A DNA stretch of 64,000 bases from Zizania palustris (taxonomy: Eukaryota > Streptophyta > Magnoliopsida > Poales > Poaceae). The position numbers were made by a program, and so were the translations under genes. The DNA is taken from assembly GCA_019279435.1 (NCBI GenBank), contig JAAALK010000289.1, positions 33,113,067 to 33,177,066 of the forward strand. The letters run 5' to 3'. Shown one piece after another: positions 23,062-36,667 of the stretch. Below the pieces are notes generated by a model. The model had not been told where the DNA came from. It saw only the letters and a list, made by a program, of their open reading frames with translations, and did no database searches. Numbering within the stretch: the first letter of the stretch is position 1; each line of letters opens with the position of its first letter.

Positions 23062-23465
23062 GGGAGAATTGCATGTTTACCGCGAAGTTCGTTGCCATAT
23101 TACTCAATGTCATAAAGTTGATATCATTTGTAATCTTGCCACAAAGTTTAAAAATTTATTTGTTCTTTTACCATTTTCTCATTTATACTTCTTTTTTCTT
23201 TTTCTTTTTCTTTTCTATTTTACAAAACTTAATTGTTGTCGCCGCCGTGGTGCGGCGGCGGCTCAGCAACGATCTTTACATGCGGCAGCGATGTCCCTCT
23301 TTATGAGAACGATTCAGTTTTGTAAAATAGAAAAAATAGTATAAATGAGAAAATAGTAAAAGGGGAAATAAATTAGCAAACTTCTGTAGCAAAATTACAA
23401 ACGATATCAACTTTGTAACATTTAAAAACATAGTAACGAATTTCATGGCAAAGAGGAATTCTCCC
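23062..23465. mobile_element. Long-inverted-repeat MITE, array copy 2
   Basis: The ends GGGAGAATT and AATTCTCCC are exact inverts. The arms are as in the unit 1 copy. The flanks TAAACCAGA and AAAACCAAA may be an imperfect 9-bp target duplication, which would point to a Mutator-like mobiliser. Confidence 0.65.
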
Positions 23466-25714
23466 AAAACCAAACCAGTACTTTTTAAGCCACCGCAGTG
23501 CTGTTCAATGCAGTCATGCACTACACTGCTGGTGCTGGAGCACCCACACAGTACAAGCCTGCCACAACACATTCATCTACTACAACGTACGTGCCACATA
23601 CAATGATGCAGCGGTACTATCATCTGCAATGCCCCAGTCCAGATAGCAGATGACAAATTCTGAGCTGGTTCATGAGTTCAAGTCTTCCCACTCTTTGTCC
23701 TATGTGTGTAGACAACCTTTTCCCACCAGTAATTTCAGTCAAGCACGTACAAGGTACTGCTTGCTGCCGCTAGCCTGCATTGGACTGTGACTGTATTGGT
23801 GCAGTGATAGATTACTCCAATGGTAACCCCAGCCAGGGGGAAAATGATCAATAACTCCATATGAAAACCAGCAAAACTGCTCGGTTTTCACAAACAGAGA
23901 TGAACAAATCCCTAGCGGTTTCGCGAAAACCGAGCGGTACACTGATGAAACTTTCACAGTCTAGAATGTATCGATCCCAAATTAATGAGGTAACAGTAAT
24001 TTTTCTGAATCATTATCCAGGATTTTTTTGGATGATCACCAATGAAACAGTAGTTTGCAGACCATTTAATTTCAGCAGAAGATACACGATGAAACAAACA
24101 AATGGCAGGACATGTATGCTGACAGGAAAGGTGTGCCGCATCTATGGCCGGCACAAGTCTACCACGCAGGTCTAGGTTTAGTCCATAGCATCTCCACATG
24201 ACCCATAACTCCATAAGTAACAGTTTAGAATTAAAGTTTAATTTTCCGATAGAGCTGTGTTTAGAAATAAAAGAATTTTTTGCTCTATATAAAGAGATTA
24301 ATAGCTTGTAATTATCAATCAAAAATAAACTAGTATTCTATCCAAACCCTAACCTTAGCCACCAGCCCTAGGCGTTGGCTCTACCGCCGTGGCTCTTGCT
24401 ATGTGTTGCCTTCGCGTAATCTGTCAGGCGCCCAAGAAACTAGAACAATGTATCCTCATCCTCCCGTTAGTCATGGTTTCATTCTCGACTATCTTTCGCA
24501 TGTTCCCTACTTAATGCCGGTGACAAAAGGCATGTTAATGTAGAATGAACACTTACCCTTGACCAATAACAAGCTTCTGTACCCTTTGTATGCACGGTAT
24601 AATACCCCCAGTACCATGTGAAGTAGCTCCCCTGTTCAAGAATGGCCTATAACTTCGCACACAAGACGTCTGGCATTGACATCCATTCGCAGGACCAGAG
24701 CTGAGTGAACAAGAGAGCCCTGCACAGAATTTGCCAGACACATGAACCAACTTGAGAATGCAATTCATGGGTTTGCATCGACCTGAAGGAAGTTATTCTT
24801 TCTCCTGGACTTGAGCCAGATGAGTGTCCTGTACAAATGAACTCTGATATTCTTTCCTGCATGAGAAGTTTAATTTGAGACAATAACAGATCAGCACATG
24901 GCAAGTCTGCATTTCAGCTGTGCAATAATAGAGAGCCAAACACAAGGAACAATGCCTTTTTCCTTACTGTAGGACCTGGTTACACATACAAGTGCTTGGC
25001 TTTCAGCTGTCATCTAGTGAGTTATAGTCAAATGGTGAATGGCAAAATGTGATGGCCCACGTCCACCACTTAGGTCTAATATAGTAGTTGAATGTGATGT
25101 AAATATATCTGACAAATAACATATAAGGGTACATTTACGGTACCTCGTAGAGAGGAAATAGTTTAAACTAATCTAGACCGTTGATTAATTATTTTTAAAA
25201 TAATCAATTAAAACTAATTTAGACCATCGATTAAATATTTTTAAAATAATTAATTAAAAAGGAAAATAAGTTAATTGTCTTGCATACACGTCACCCGTAT
25301 AGAAAGTTTGTTGATTATTTTCTTTTTCTAGTACATGTAACAAATAATTTGTCAGCATACAAAAGAAAGAAATTAATTATTGCATATATGTCGGCCTACA
25401 CATATTAAAAGAAGATTATATAACCTATTATCTCTAAGAGGTAATAGGTTATCGATTTCAAATCTAAACTGTTAGATCATATAAATTAAATTATCCATAA
25501 AATTTGAGAGCACCATAAAATTCTCGACATATAATTGACGAAGAGCCAAAAGCTAGCACACTGTTCAATGCCCACACTAGATGAAGATGTGTGTTCAGAG
25601 AACACTTTTACTATTCTTAAACCAGCACAAGGGACCATTCATACCATGTTTAGCTAAAGATACTGATAAAAGTCACAGCTAACATAAAAAAGAGCAAGAT
25701 TTACATAAATCCAG

Positions 25715-25841
25715 TCATTTCTGGAGATGAGGATTGAGAGCAACCCACAGATTTCCAAGAAATCCAACAAGACCATGTCCTCCAAAACTCTTCTTCAGTT
25801 TCTCGTTGCAGACTAATTATCTTCTCGTTGTTTGGATCATG
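25715..25841 (-). pseudogene. SWIB-domain 3' exon, damaged, copy 2
   Basis: Unit 2 copy of 17755-17881, with the same 127 bases and the same three frame-breaking indels. Confidence 0.75.
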
Positions 25842-27398
25842 CTCACAGAAAAGATTCAGAAAATGTATGCTCCATGAAACTAGACAAAAACTGTAGCATG
25901 CAAAGAGAAGCCATTGAAATGTTATGGGATACAACAAAGCTGTATTTTATAATGCAAATTGCTGGTGCCCAGGAAATCCGACAAATCCAACATAGTGTGG
26001 TGAGGAAGAAGTTCCAAAATAAGAATTACTTAGCATCACTTTTGACAAACTTTTAGTGCAATCCATACAATTTGCAAAGCTAATGATGAGCAGAGTAGAA
26101 TCTATTAGCAATGCATGTTGATTGAACTATTAACTTGTTTCCCAGCAAAAGCATTTCTGTGATTGTGGTCCATGCAACTGTCTGTCAGTTTGTGTGGGCA
26201 TAACAATTCATACCAAAGCTGGGACTAAAAGCCAACTTTTAGTAAAGTTTGCATAATAATAAGGAAAAATCATGGAAACAAGTTGGCACCCTTGGCCCTC
26301 CTTTCCTCCTGTAAACTGCATGCTTGCAGCTGCCATATCCTTAATGTTGGGAATTATTAGTATATATGATTTTCGTTTTCCACTTGTTTTTAGGTAAGGT
26401 ACTGTTACTGTGCAAGAGGGATTTTGTTTTTTGTTTTTTTACATTTGCAATCCTTTCTACAACCATGGTAAATGCTTCCCTTTTGTGCTTTAAGTTCACT
26501 TCAGCTTAATTGAACTTTGGACCACATGCATTACTGGCATCTGTACAAATCAAAAAGGTATAGGAAATTCACAGATGTGTTCGTGCAATTGAGTGATCTA
26601 TAGTTACTATTTTATAGCGGTTGATCTGGGCAAATGAGCCAGTGATATGGGCTTTCTAATGTGCTATATCCCGGGCAAATGCGATGCATAGTGAAAACAT
26701 GAAAGAAAATTCTAATTTGGGGGCATTTAATTAATTATATCTATCAAAAAGATGGATAAAATTGGATTTGGATTTCTACGCGTGCGTTGTCATAATTCTT
26801 ATGAACAAATTCAGATCGTCTAGATGGATAAGTTTATCGATATAGTTGTTAAGGCGACAATATATTATCGTCATATTGTTGTGGTGTGATTTTATTATTC
26901 ACCGTACGACACCCCAACACAGGTGATTTGTGGTGGCCACATAGAGGGCCGAGCAAAGGCAGGATCCGATGCGGAGAGGCGGGATCTAGTGCAGAGCGAT
27001 GGGGTCAATCATAGCACGGCACGAGTGGCACACAGTATGGCCGCGAGTGCCGGTGTGGAAGAGGGGAGAGAAGAGGAGGGGAAGAGGGGTGTGGTGTTTC
27101 GAAGAGTCGGGAGAGAAGTTAGTATTGAGAAATGAAAAGTACGTCATGTAAGGTTCAATTTTTTTTTTCGATTTCATTGCCCAAATCTCGGAGCTATCCC
27201 AACTTTCTTGGCTCGTGTCAAATTTCAAACAAAATTTTGCAAATTTCGACATTTTGTATAGGCACAAACACAAAATTTGACCCGAAAATGAAATTGTGAA
27301 CCTAACATCAGGGAAGCTATGGTGGAGGCAGAGAGCGCAGCCGCAAAGTGGATTGAGTAAAATAATAAAATGGGTCTAAAGCGAAAAACAATAAGAAA

Positions 27399-27555
27399 GG
27401 GGGAATTTGATCATATACCTACCGTTTAGATGAAAATTGAGGATTTACCCACCACATCTCAATGATATGCGGGTCTACATTGGTCAATAACATGTAGGCT
27501 AGGAGGATAAATCCTCGATTTCTATATAAACGAAGAGTATATGATCAATTTTTCC
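27399..27555. mobile_element. Mutator-like MITE, array copy 3
   Basis: Unit 3 copy of the element at 1743-1899, with the same sequence as the unit 2 copy. Confidence 0.65.
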
Positions 27556-28156
27556 ATAAGAAAATGGGTCAAAAATATGAGCTAAAAGGGTCCAATACAA
27601 ATCTTTTATAAGAAGATTGCTCTAAACTAAAAAAAATCACTTTTTTACAAGAATGGTTGATGGTTTGGTGCTTATGGGTTCTTTGGTTGGCAAAAACCTA
27701 AATTGCTCTTGTAGTAATTTGAGCTTTGTTCTGTTTGGTTTGGTTTGTGAGTGTTTCTGGACATTGGAGGGGAACATGTTAGGGATTTTGGAGGTGTTGA
27801 CCTTCTGCTTTAAGAAGAGATAGCTAATCCAACAACTCCTACAACTATTTGGAACAGAGGAAAATTGGATGAATTTCGTAAGACTTAAAGTAATTGTTGT
27901 AAATTTCATTCGTTTCAAACAAAAGACCCAAAACGGTGCTTAATTAGATTCAACTGGAATGGGAGGGTTTGCTTGATTATTCTTTTATATATGTAGTTAC
28001 CTCCTTATGTTCTTTTCATTTAACTAATTTAACCATCAGATTTTTCATTTATTATCAGTCAGATTAGCTCATTAATTAGGTTGTTGGATTTCCGCTTTTG
28101 TAAGCTACAGAAAAATATTCTTCTAAAATATAGGCCATTGAATACTTTGCGTGAAT

Positions 28157-28667
28157 AATGTTGAATTTTTTTTAAAATAATATTTTTTAAAATAAAATTT
28201 CAAATTTGTACGGCAGTTTGAAAAAAAATACAAAAATAGGTACCAGTCGACACTTGGTCGGCTGACTGGTGACACGTGGCGCCTAGTCGGCACTTGGTTG
28301 GCCGATTGGTGCCACATCAACACTAGTTGGCCGACCAAGTGCCGACTAGGTACCATGTTGGCTCTTTTCGACGCACAACGCCCTTTTTCTGTTGATGTGG
28401 CATCATTTCAATGGCCGTCTAGCGTCACATTAGTAGGAGTTGGCCGTTGAACGGCCAACTAGCGCTGATGTGACGCCAGTCGACACTTGATTGGCCGACT
28501 GGTGCTGACGTGGCACCAGTGGGCCGACTAAGTGAAAACTAGACGCCATGTGGCACCAGTCGATCGACTAAGTACCGACCGATACTTATTTTTGCAATTT
28601 TTCAAATTGTCATACAAATTTGAAATTTTATTTTAAAAATATTATTTCAAAAAAATCGAATAATGTT
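28157..28667. mobile_element. Foldback-like hairpin element, array copy 3
   Basis: Unit 3 copy of the element at 2501-3010. It is nearly identical to the unit 2 copy except for A-run length. Confidence 0.6.
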
Positions 28668-29720
28668 AAACACACAAGATGGATATTTATCAAATCTTGA
28701 AATGTTATACAAAACAGCTATAGATTCATAAAATAAAGAGGTCAAAATATTTTAATATGTAATCATGTTTAATTATATTTTTATTATAATCCTCACGAAT
28801 ATACTTTTTAAAAATAGCCTTAACATTTTGCCAAACAGAATTGGTGAAAGAGGACCATGCTTTAAAATGTTTATGTCAAGGGTTTATTTGTAAAATGGAT
28901 TTTATTGCAAGAAAAGTTAGGCTATTAATGAAGCTTAATTCTAGGACAATTTTCTAGAAATCAAATGTTGGAGTGAGCTATAAGCATATCAAAAACAAAT
29001 CAATCTTTCGGTAGTTTCTTTGTCGGTGCAATTAGGTGGAATACATTTTCCCAATCCACTCAACTGTGTGGATTAGGTAAGTGATTTGCACACTAATATA
29101 TTCGACTTCATAAACAATAGCAGATTAGTTCCCCAAAAGAAGTAGGGAGATTTGTTTTCATGTCACACATAAGTTGGTGAAATTTGCTCTTTTGCTCTAT
29201 ATGAATGTATGACATGTGGCCTTTGGGCCCAATTGTCAAACACACAGGATGTGACAAAAAAATAAACATCACTCAACTTTGTTTTACAAGAGCAAAAATT
29301 CCAAAGAAAGTATTAATAGATTAAATAGTTTATGGGCCGTTGCTTATGTTGCCTTGATTTTTGCTAAATATAAATCAGTCCGCTCGTAAAATCAATCTTA
29401 GGGCATATTTATTTCGGCTTGAAATTATAACAATCCATTTTATTTTTATATGTTGAAACAAACAAACTAGCTTATTATGTTAACTTATTATAATCTAAAG
29501 GGTAGATTATAATAATTCACTAAACTAATCTAATTTAACTTTTTATAAGCTAAATTGTTATAATCTCAAGAAAGAAATATGTCTTTAATTAGTCAATCCA
29601 AAAAAATCCTCTCGTGGGAGAACTATAAAGCCCACACGCACAGAATTTATTTCATATGATGTAAGATCAATAAATTTGCTAGTTGTTTACATACAAACCC
29701 TAAAATTACATAAGTTGGTA

Positions 29721-29955
29721 CTACCTCCGTTAATTTTTAAATGATGCAATTGATTTTTATCTCAATGTTTAACCATTCGTCTTATTCAAAAAACTTTTTT
29801 AAATATCATTTATTTTGTTATAATTTGTTTTATTACTGAAAGTACTCCACAGTATAACTTACATTTTTATACTTTTACATAAATTTTTTAAATAAGAGGA
29901 ATGGTCAAAAGATCCGTTAATGTCAACTGCATCATTTAAAAGTTAACGGATAGAG
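29721..29955. mobile_element. Stowaway-type MITE, array copy 3
   Basis: Unit 3 copy of 4063-4307, matching the unit 2 copy, with TA on both sides. Confidence 0.75.
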
Positions 29956-30436
29956 TATTATCTACCTATATAAGACATATTGGGCACGCATCCACGCACG
30001 GATGAGTTTTATGATGCCTACATATGCTTGGAAGCCTTACATTTCAGTACATGAATGAAGTGTTTGAAAAAGAGAAATAAAACGTGAAAGAAAGACGGCC
30101 TTACAACTCTCGGCGGCACCGCACTCAATTATAACCTTCAACTTTCTTGGACTTTTGATTAATTGTTGTGGATCTGGTACTGCTACCGCTGTTTAATTAA
30201 ACACGCAGCTAGATGCAGGTACGTTCTCTTGATGACCTGCTTCCTTACAGATTGATGAAAAAAATATGGTCACTATGAGTTTAATATAATCGTCTTATGA
30301 TCAGGTACAAGAGCGGAAATACGCACCTTGTTTGAGATCGGGTTACAAAAACAAGATCGAGTTTGGTAAATTCCATTGTAAGTATGTCCCAACTATTCCA
30401 TGATTTTTGGTTATATTATTATCCTCGTGAGTTTGA

Positions 30437-30762
30437 GGGGGTGTTTGGACTAAATTTTAGCTTGTGTCACATCAAATGTTTCGACATTAATTTGAAGAAT
30501 GACTAAACATGAATTAATTATAAAAATAATTGCAGAATCGGAGACTAAATCGCGAGACGAATTTTTTAAATCTAATTAATCCATAATTAGCAAATGTTTA
30601 CTGTAGCATCACATTGTCAAATCATGGTGTAATTAGGCTCATTAGATTTGTCTCGTAAATAATCTTCTAATTATAAATAGATTTTGTAAATAGTCTATAT
30701 TTAATAATCCAAAATAGTATTTAAACATCGGATGTGAATTTTAGTCCATGATCCAAACACCG
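30437..30762. mobile_element. GTGTTTGG-type MITE, array copy 3
   Basis: Unit 3 copy of 22481-22806, with the same sequence. Confidence 0.65.
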
Positions 30763-31018
30763 TGTGAATCCATCTAAATCTTTATTCCCTGGAACCATCT
30801 AAATCTTTATTGTCAAATCAACCATAAAGTTTAGATGACGATGCTTCCCTACACATCAATCACCACCGCATATACCCTCGCCGTCAGTAGATTGCATTGT
30901 TCGGTAAAACATCAACAAGACTATCAAATAATTCTTAAATTTTCTTTTACTATGCCAGCTTCAACAAAAATACTTTATGCTTCCAACAAACTTATTACTT
31001 AAATACATATAAACCAGA

Positions 31019-31422
31019 GGGAGAATTGCATGTTTACCGCGAAGTTCGTTGCCATATTACTCAATGTCATAAAGTTGATATCATTTGTAATCTTGCCACA
31101 AAGTTTAAAAATTTATTTGTTCTTTTACCATTTTCTCATTTATACTTCTTTTTTCTTTTTCTTTTTCTTTTCTATTTTACAAAACTTAATTGTTGTCGCC
31201 GCCGTGGTGCGGCGGCGGCTCAGCAACGATCTTTACATGCGGCAGCGATGTCCCTCTTTATGAGAACGATTCAGTTTTGTAAAATAGAAAAAATAGTATA
31301 AATGAGAAAATAGTAAAAGGGGAAATAAATTAGCAAACTTCTGTAGCAAAATTACAAACGATATCAACTTTGTAACATTTAAAAACATAGTAACGAATTT
31401 CATGGCAAAGAGGAATTCTCCC
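31019..31422. mobile_element. Long-inverted-repeat MITE, array copy 3
   Basis: Unit 3 copy of 23062-23465, with the same termini and loop. Confidence 0.65.
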
Positions 31423-33671
31423 AAAACCAAACCAGTACTTTTTAAGCCACCGCAGTGCTGTTCAATGCAGTCATGCACTACACTGCTGGTGCTGGAGCAC
31501 CCACACAGTACAAGCCTGCCACAACACATTCATCTACTACAACGTACGTGCCACATACAATGATGCAGCGGTACTATCATCTGCAATGCCCCAGTCCAGA
31601 TAGCAGATGACAAATTCTGAGCTGGTTCATGAGTTCAAGTCTTCCCACTCTTTGTCCTATGTGTGTAGACAACCTTTTCCCACCAGTAATTTCAGTCAAG
31701 CACGTACAAGGTACTGCTTGCTGCCGCTAGCCTGCATTGGACTGTGACTGTATTGGTGCAGTGATAGATTACTCCAATGGTAACCCCAGCCAGGGGGAAA
31801 ATGATCAATAACTCCATATGAAAACCAGCAAAACTGCTCGGTTTTCACAAACAGAGATGAACAAATCCCTAGCGGTTTCGCGAAAACCGAGCGGTACACT
31901 GATGAAACTTTCACAGTCTAGAATGTATCGATCCCAAATTAATGAGGTAACAGTAATTTTTCTGAATCATTATCCAGGATTTTTTTGGATGATCACCAAT
32001 GAAACAGTAGTTTGCAGACCATTTAATTTCAGCAGAAGATACACGATGAAACAAACAAATGGCAGGACATGTATGCTGACAGGAAAGGTGTGCCGCATCT
32101 ATGGCCGGCACAAGTCTACCACGCAGGTCTAGGTTTAGTCCATAGCATCTCCACATGACCCATAACTCCATAAGTAACAGTTTAGAATTAAAGTTTAATT
32201 TTCCGATAGAGCTGTGTTTAGAAATAAAAGAATTTTTTGCTCTATATAAAGAGATTAATAGCTTGTAATTATCAATCAAAAATAAACTAGTATTCTATCC
32301 AAACCCTAACCTTAGCCACCAGCCCTAGGCGTTGGCTCTACCGCCGTGGCTCTTGCTATGTGTTGCCTTCGCGTAATCTGTCAGGCGCCCAAGAAACTAG
32401 AACAATGTATCCTCATCCTCCCGTTAGTCATGGTTTCATTCTCGACTATCTTTCGCATGTTCCCTACTTAATGCCGGTGACAAAAGGCATGTTAATGTAG
32501 AATGAACACTTACCCTTGACCAATAACAAGCTTCTGTACCCTTTGTATGCACGGTATAATACCCCCAGTACCATGTGAAGTAGCTCCCCTGTTCAAGAAT
32601 GGCCTATAACTTCGCACACAAGACGTCTGGCATTGACATCCATTCGCAGGACCAGAGCTGAGTGAACAAGAGAGCCCTGCACAGAATTTGCCAGACACAT
32701 GAACCAACTTGAGAATGCAATTCATGGGTTTGCATCGACCTGAAGGAAGTTATTCTTTCTCCTGGACTTGAGCCAGATGAGTGTCCTGTACAAATGAACT
32801 CTGATATTCTTTCCTGCATGAGAAGTTTAATTTGAGACAATAACAGATCAGCACATGGCAAGTCTGCATTTCAGCTGTGCAATAATAGAGAGCCAAACAC
32901 AAGGAACAATGCCTTTTTCCTTACTGTAGGACCTGGTTACACATACAAGTGCTTGGCTTTCAGCTGTCATCTAGTGAGTTATAGTCAAATGGTGAATGGC
33001 AAAATGTGATGGCCCACGTCCACCACTTAGGTCTAATATAGTAGTTGAATGTGATGTAAATATATCTGACAAATAACATATAAGGGTACATTTACGGTAC
33101 CTCGTAGAGAGGAAATAGTTTAAACTAATCTAGACCGTTGATTAATTATTTTTAAAATAATCAATTAAAACTAATTTAGACCATCGATTAAATATTTTTA
33201 AAATAATTAATTAAAAAGGAAAATAAGTTAATTGTCTTGCATACACGTCACCCGTATAGAAAGTTTGTTGATTATTTTCTTTTTCTAGTACATGTAACAA
33301 ATAATTTGTCAGCATACAAAAGAAAGAAATTAATTATTGCATATATGTCGGCCTACACATATTAAAAGAAGATTATATAACCTATTATCTCTAAGAGGTA
33401 ATAGGTTATCGATTTCAAATCTAAACTGTTAGATCATATAAATTAAATTATCCATAAAATTTGAGAGCACCATAAAATTCTCGACATATAATTGACGAAG
33501 AGCCAAAAGCTAGCACACTGTTCAATGCCCACACTAGATGAAGATGTGTGTTCAGAGAACACTTTTACTATTCTTAAACCAGCACAAGGGACCATTCATA
33601 CCATGTTTAGCTAAAGATACTGATAAAAGTCACAGCTAACATAAAAAAGAGCAAGATTTACATAAATCCAG

Positions 33672-33798
33672 TCATTTCTGGAGATGAGGATTGAGAGCAA
33701 CCCACAGATTTCCAAGAAATCCAACAAGACCATGTCCTCCAAAACTCTTCTTCAGTTTCTCGTTGCAGACTAATTATCTTCTCGTTGTTTGGATCATG
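33672..33798 (-). pseudogene. SWIB-domain 3' exon, damaged, copy 3 (original position)
   Basis: Unit 3 copy. It is the one that lies in line with, and on the same strand as, the SWIB 5' part at 36668-36925. The original gene therefore probably ran from about 37 kb leftwards to 33.67 kb, with the hAT-like and Stowaway sequences in its intron. Confidence 0.75.
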
Positions 33799-35105
33799 CT
33801 CACAGAAAAGATTCAGAAAATGTATGCTCCATGAAACTAGACAAAAACTGTAGCATGCAAAGAGAAGCCATTGAAATGTTATGGGATACAACAAAGCTGT
33901 ATTTTATAATGCAAATTGCTGGTGCCCAGGAAATCCGACAAATCCAACATAGTGTGGTGAGGAAGAAGTTCCAAAATAAGAATTACTTAGCATCACTTTT
34001 GACAAACTTTTAGTGCAATCCATACAATTTGCAAAGCTAATGATGAGCAGAGTAGAATCTATTAGCAATGCATGTTGATTGAACTATTAACTTGTTTCCC
34101 AGCAAAAGCATTTCTGTGATTGTGGTCCATGCAACTGTCTGTCAGTTTGTGTGGGCATAACAATTCATACCAAAGCTGGGACTAAAAGCCAACTTTTAGT
34201 AAAGTTTGCATAATAATAAGGAAAAATCATGGAAACAAGTTGGCACCCTTGGCCCTCCTTTCCTCCTGTAAACTGCATGCTTGCAGCTGCCATATCCTTA
34301 ATGTTGGGAATTATTAGTATATATGATTTTCGTTTTCCACTTGTTTTTAGGTAAGGTACTGTTACTGTGCAAGAGGGATTTTGTTTTTTGTTTTTTTACA
34401 TTTGCAATCCTTTCTACAACCATGGTAAATGCTTCCCTTTTGTGCTTTAAGTTCACTTCAGCTTAATTGAACTTTGGACCACATGCATTACTGGCATCTG
34501 TACAAATCAAAAAGGTATAGGAAATTCACAGATGTGTTCGTGCAATTGAGTGATCTATAGTTACTATTTTATAGCGGTTGATCTGGGCAAATGAGCCAGT
34601 GATATGGGCTTTCTAATGTGCTATATCCCGGGCAAATGCGATGCATAGTGAAAACATGAAAGAAAATTCTAATTTGGGGGCATTTAATTAATTATATCTA
34701 TCAAAAAGATGGATAAAATTGGATTTGGATTTCTACGCGTGCGTTGTCATAATTCTTATGAACAAATTCAGTTGTGTTTCTCGTCTAGATGGATAAGTTT
34801 ATCGATATAGCTGTTAAGGCGACAATATATTATCGTCGTATTGTTGTGGTGTGATTTTATTATTCGCCGTACGACACCACAACGCAGGCGATTTGTGGTG
34901 GCCACATAGAGGGCCGAGCAAAGGCAGGATCCGGTGTGGAGAGGCGGGATCTAGTGCAGAGCGATGGGGTCAATCATAGCATGGCACGAGTGGCACACGG
35001 TATGGCCGTGAGTGCCGGTGTGGAAGAGGGGAGAGAAGAGGAGGGGAAGAGGGGTGTGGTGTTTCGAAGAGTCGGGAGAGAAGTTAGTATTGAGAAATGA
35101 AAAGT

Positions 35106-35414
35106 ACTAATAGGCTTTAAATGTGATGTGTTATTGCAATTTATATAAATAGATTGTCAATTTATGGAATTTTGTATGGTCGTATGAAATTTGAAATATA
35201 AATTTTATGAAATTTTATATAGTTGCGCGAAATTTGAAATGTCAATCTGTGAATATTAGCGTTATCAAAGATTTAAAAAGCAGAATCCATAAGCAGAAGC
35301 CAGAAGCCAGAAAGCAGGTCTGAAAAGCTTCCACAATTTCACTGCGTCAAAAGCTGTTGGCTTAAAATAGACCTTTTAGTTGACTTTTGGCTTCCAAGAA
35401 ACAAAAGCTGCTCC
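35106..35414. other. Right flank of the array
   Basis: Single-copy DNA that begins with AC (the junction microhomology) and TAATAGGC. It contains AGCAGAAGCCAGAAGCCAGA and AAAGCTGTTGGCTT, which look like worn MITE sequence. No gene. Confidence 0.4.
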
Positions 35415-36167
35415 TAGAGGTGGGACTTGGTCCGGGCTGGGCCGGTCCGGCCCAAGTCCTTAGGGCCAGGACCTTACATGGGCTGGGCCGTTCTAGCCCA
35501 AAAAATTTATGGGTCGTGCCGGGCTAGCCCGGAGTAGTGTTTGCCAAGCCTAGGCACGACCCAAAGCATGTCGGGCCTGGATGGGTCGGGTCGGCCCAGG
35601 AACGGTCCATACTTTGTAACAGTAGTCAGAGCAGGCAACACACTAATGCAGTGCGGTACGTATTGTATGGTACTGTACTGTACTCAACGTGCTTTTCTCC
35701 AAGGTACTCCCTCCGTTCACTTTTAAATGACACAGTTGACTTTTATCTCAACATTTGACCATTTGTTTTATTCAAAAAAAAGTATACAAATATGTAAAAA
35801 TATAAGTTATACTTAAAATACTTTTAATAATAAAACAAATTATAACAAAATAAATGATATTTCAAAAAGATTTTTGAATAAAACGAATGTTCAAACGTTG
35901 AGATAAAAGTCAATTGTGTCATTTAAAAGAGTGAACGAAGGGAGTAGAATTTTTTTACTTTTGATTAGTCCAACACATTGAACGCAACGCTCTTCTCACT
36001 TTTGATTACTCCAGCAGTACGGCAGGCTGGGGCCTGGCAGGGACACGAGCTAGCTAGTAGCTTCCAGAGGCAAACATGTACCTCTGACGGCCATGAGACT
36101 TTTCGAGCTGGGCCGGCTCATCCAGGTTCGGCTCTTGTACGAGTCATGCCGGCCCAGTTCATCTATA
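35415..36167. mobile_element. Possible Ac/Dart-like hAT remnant
   Basis: Begins CTAGAGGTGGGACTTGG followed by GC-rich GGGCCGG-type words (GGGCTGGGCCGGTCCGG), as in rice Dart-like hAT ends. The right end (CCGGCCCAGTTCATCTATAG) is a degenerate inverse. No matching 8-bp duplication was found. A Stowaway sits inside it. Confidence 0.35.
35707..35944. mobile_element. Stowaway MITE (238 bp)
   Basis: CTCCCTCCGTTCAC...GTGAACGAAGGGAG are near-exact inverted ends with TA on both sides (35705-35706 and 35945-35946). This is diagnostic for Stowaway (Tc1/mariner-type) MITEs of grasses. Confidence 0.93.
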
Positions 36168-36667
36168 GATCATATTAGGCTATGCTTCACATGGGCTGAA
36201 CCTCCGTACCTTAGGCTGACCAAAAAAATCAAATCCAAGTCCTAGTTCTAGCTGCTCCTGAAAGCCAAACCACACGAATCCCTTCAATGCGCTTCCGGCC
36301 TTATAGGATAACACAGGTCCATCAGAATGGCCTATATGGCGGCAAACGTGGTCATTAGACATCCTCTACCCACATAATTATAGAGTGCTTACACACAGGC
36401 TTCACTACATCACTCACTAATCACTAGCTACACCCGTAGTTACAGCTTATCTGGAAAAGGAAGCATGGCAACCGGCCAAGCGGGGTAACGAAACTCTGCA
36501 TTGGATGAATCAATTCACGGCATAATTAAAGCAAATGCATCCACCGTTATTGATTCTATATTTCTATGCTATACAAATCACAGCCTTGAAACATGTACTA
36601 GCAAAAAAAAGTAATCCGTACAAAAGCAAAGCAAAAAAATTACAGCAAAATCTCAGGAACAAAAACC
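36168..36667. other. Intron-like stretch of the SWIB pseudogene
   Basis: No repeat termini or frames stand out between the hAT-like remnant and the SWIB 5' part. Confidence 0.35.

Larger units (their letters stand above)
19185..27140. repeat. Tandem unit 2 (7,956 bp)
   Basis: Second copy. Both of its junctions read AAAAGT-AC-GTCATG, where AC could belong to either side. Over most of its length it is nearly identical to unit 3, apart from single-base run-length changes. Its right end matches unit 1. It lacks the hAT, the solo LTR and the Copia element found in unit 1 and shows no target duplication at those places, so they inserted only in the unit 1 lineage. Confidence 0.92.
27141..35105. 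repeat. Tandem unit 3 (7,965 bp)
   Basis: Third copy, nearly identical to unit 2 until about 34760. From there it carries private changes: about 10 extra bases near 34771 (TTGTGTTTCT) and substitutions at 34800-34990. The right flank continues as AAAAGTACTAATAGG, which gives the original unduplicated right breakpoint. Confidence 0.92.

Noticed and set aside
1487..35105. CRISPR or satellite array
   Set aside because: The repeat unit is about 8 kb with only three copies. It is a segmental tandem duplication in a plant-type genome.
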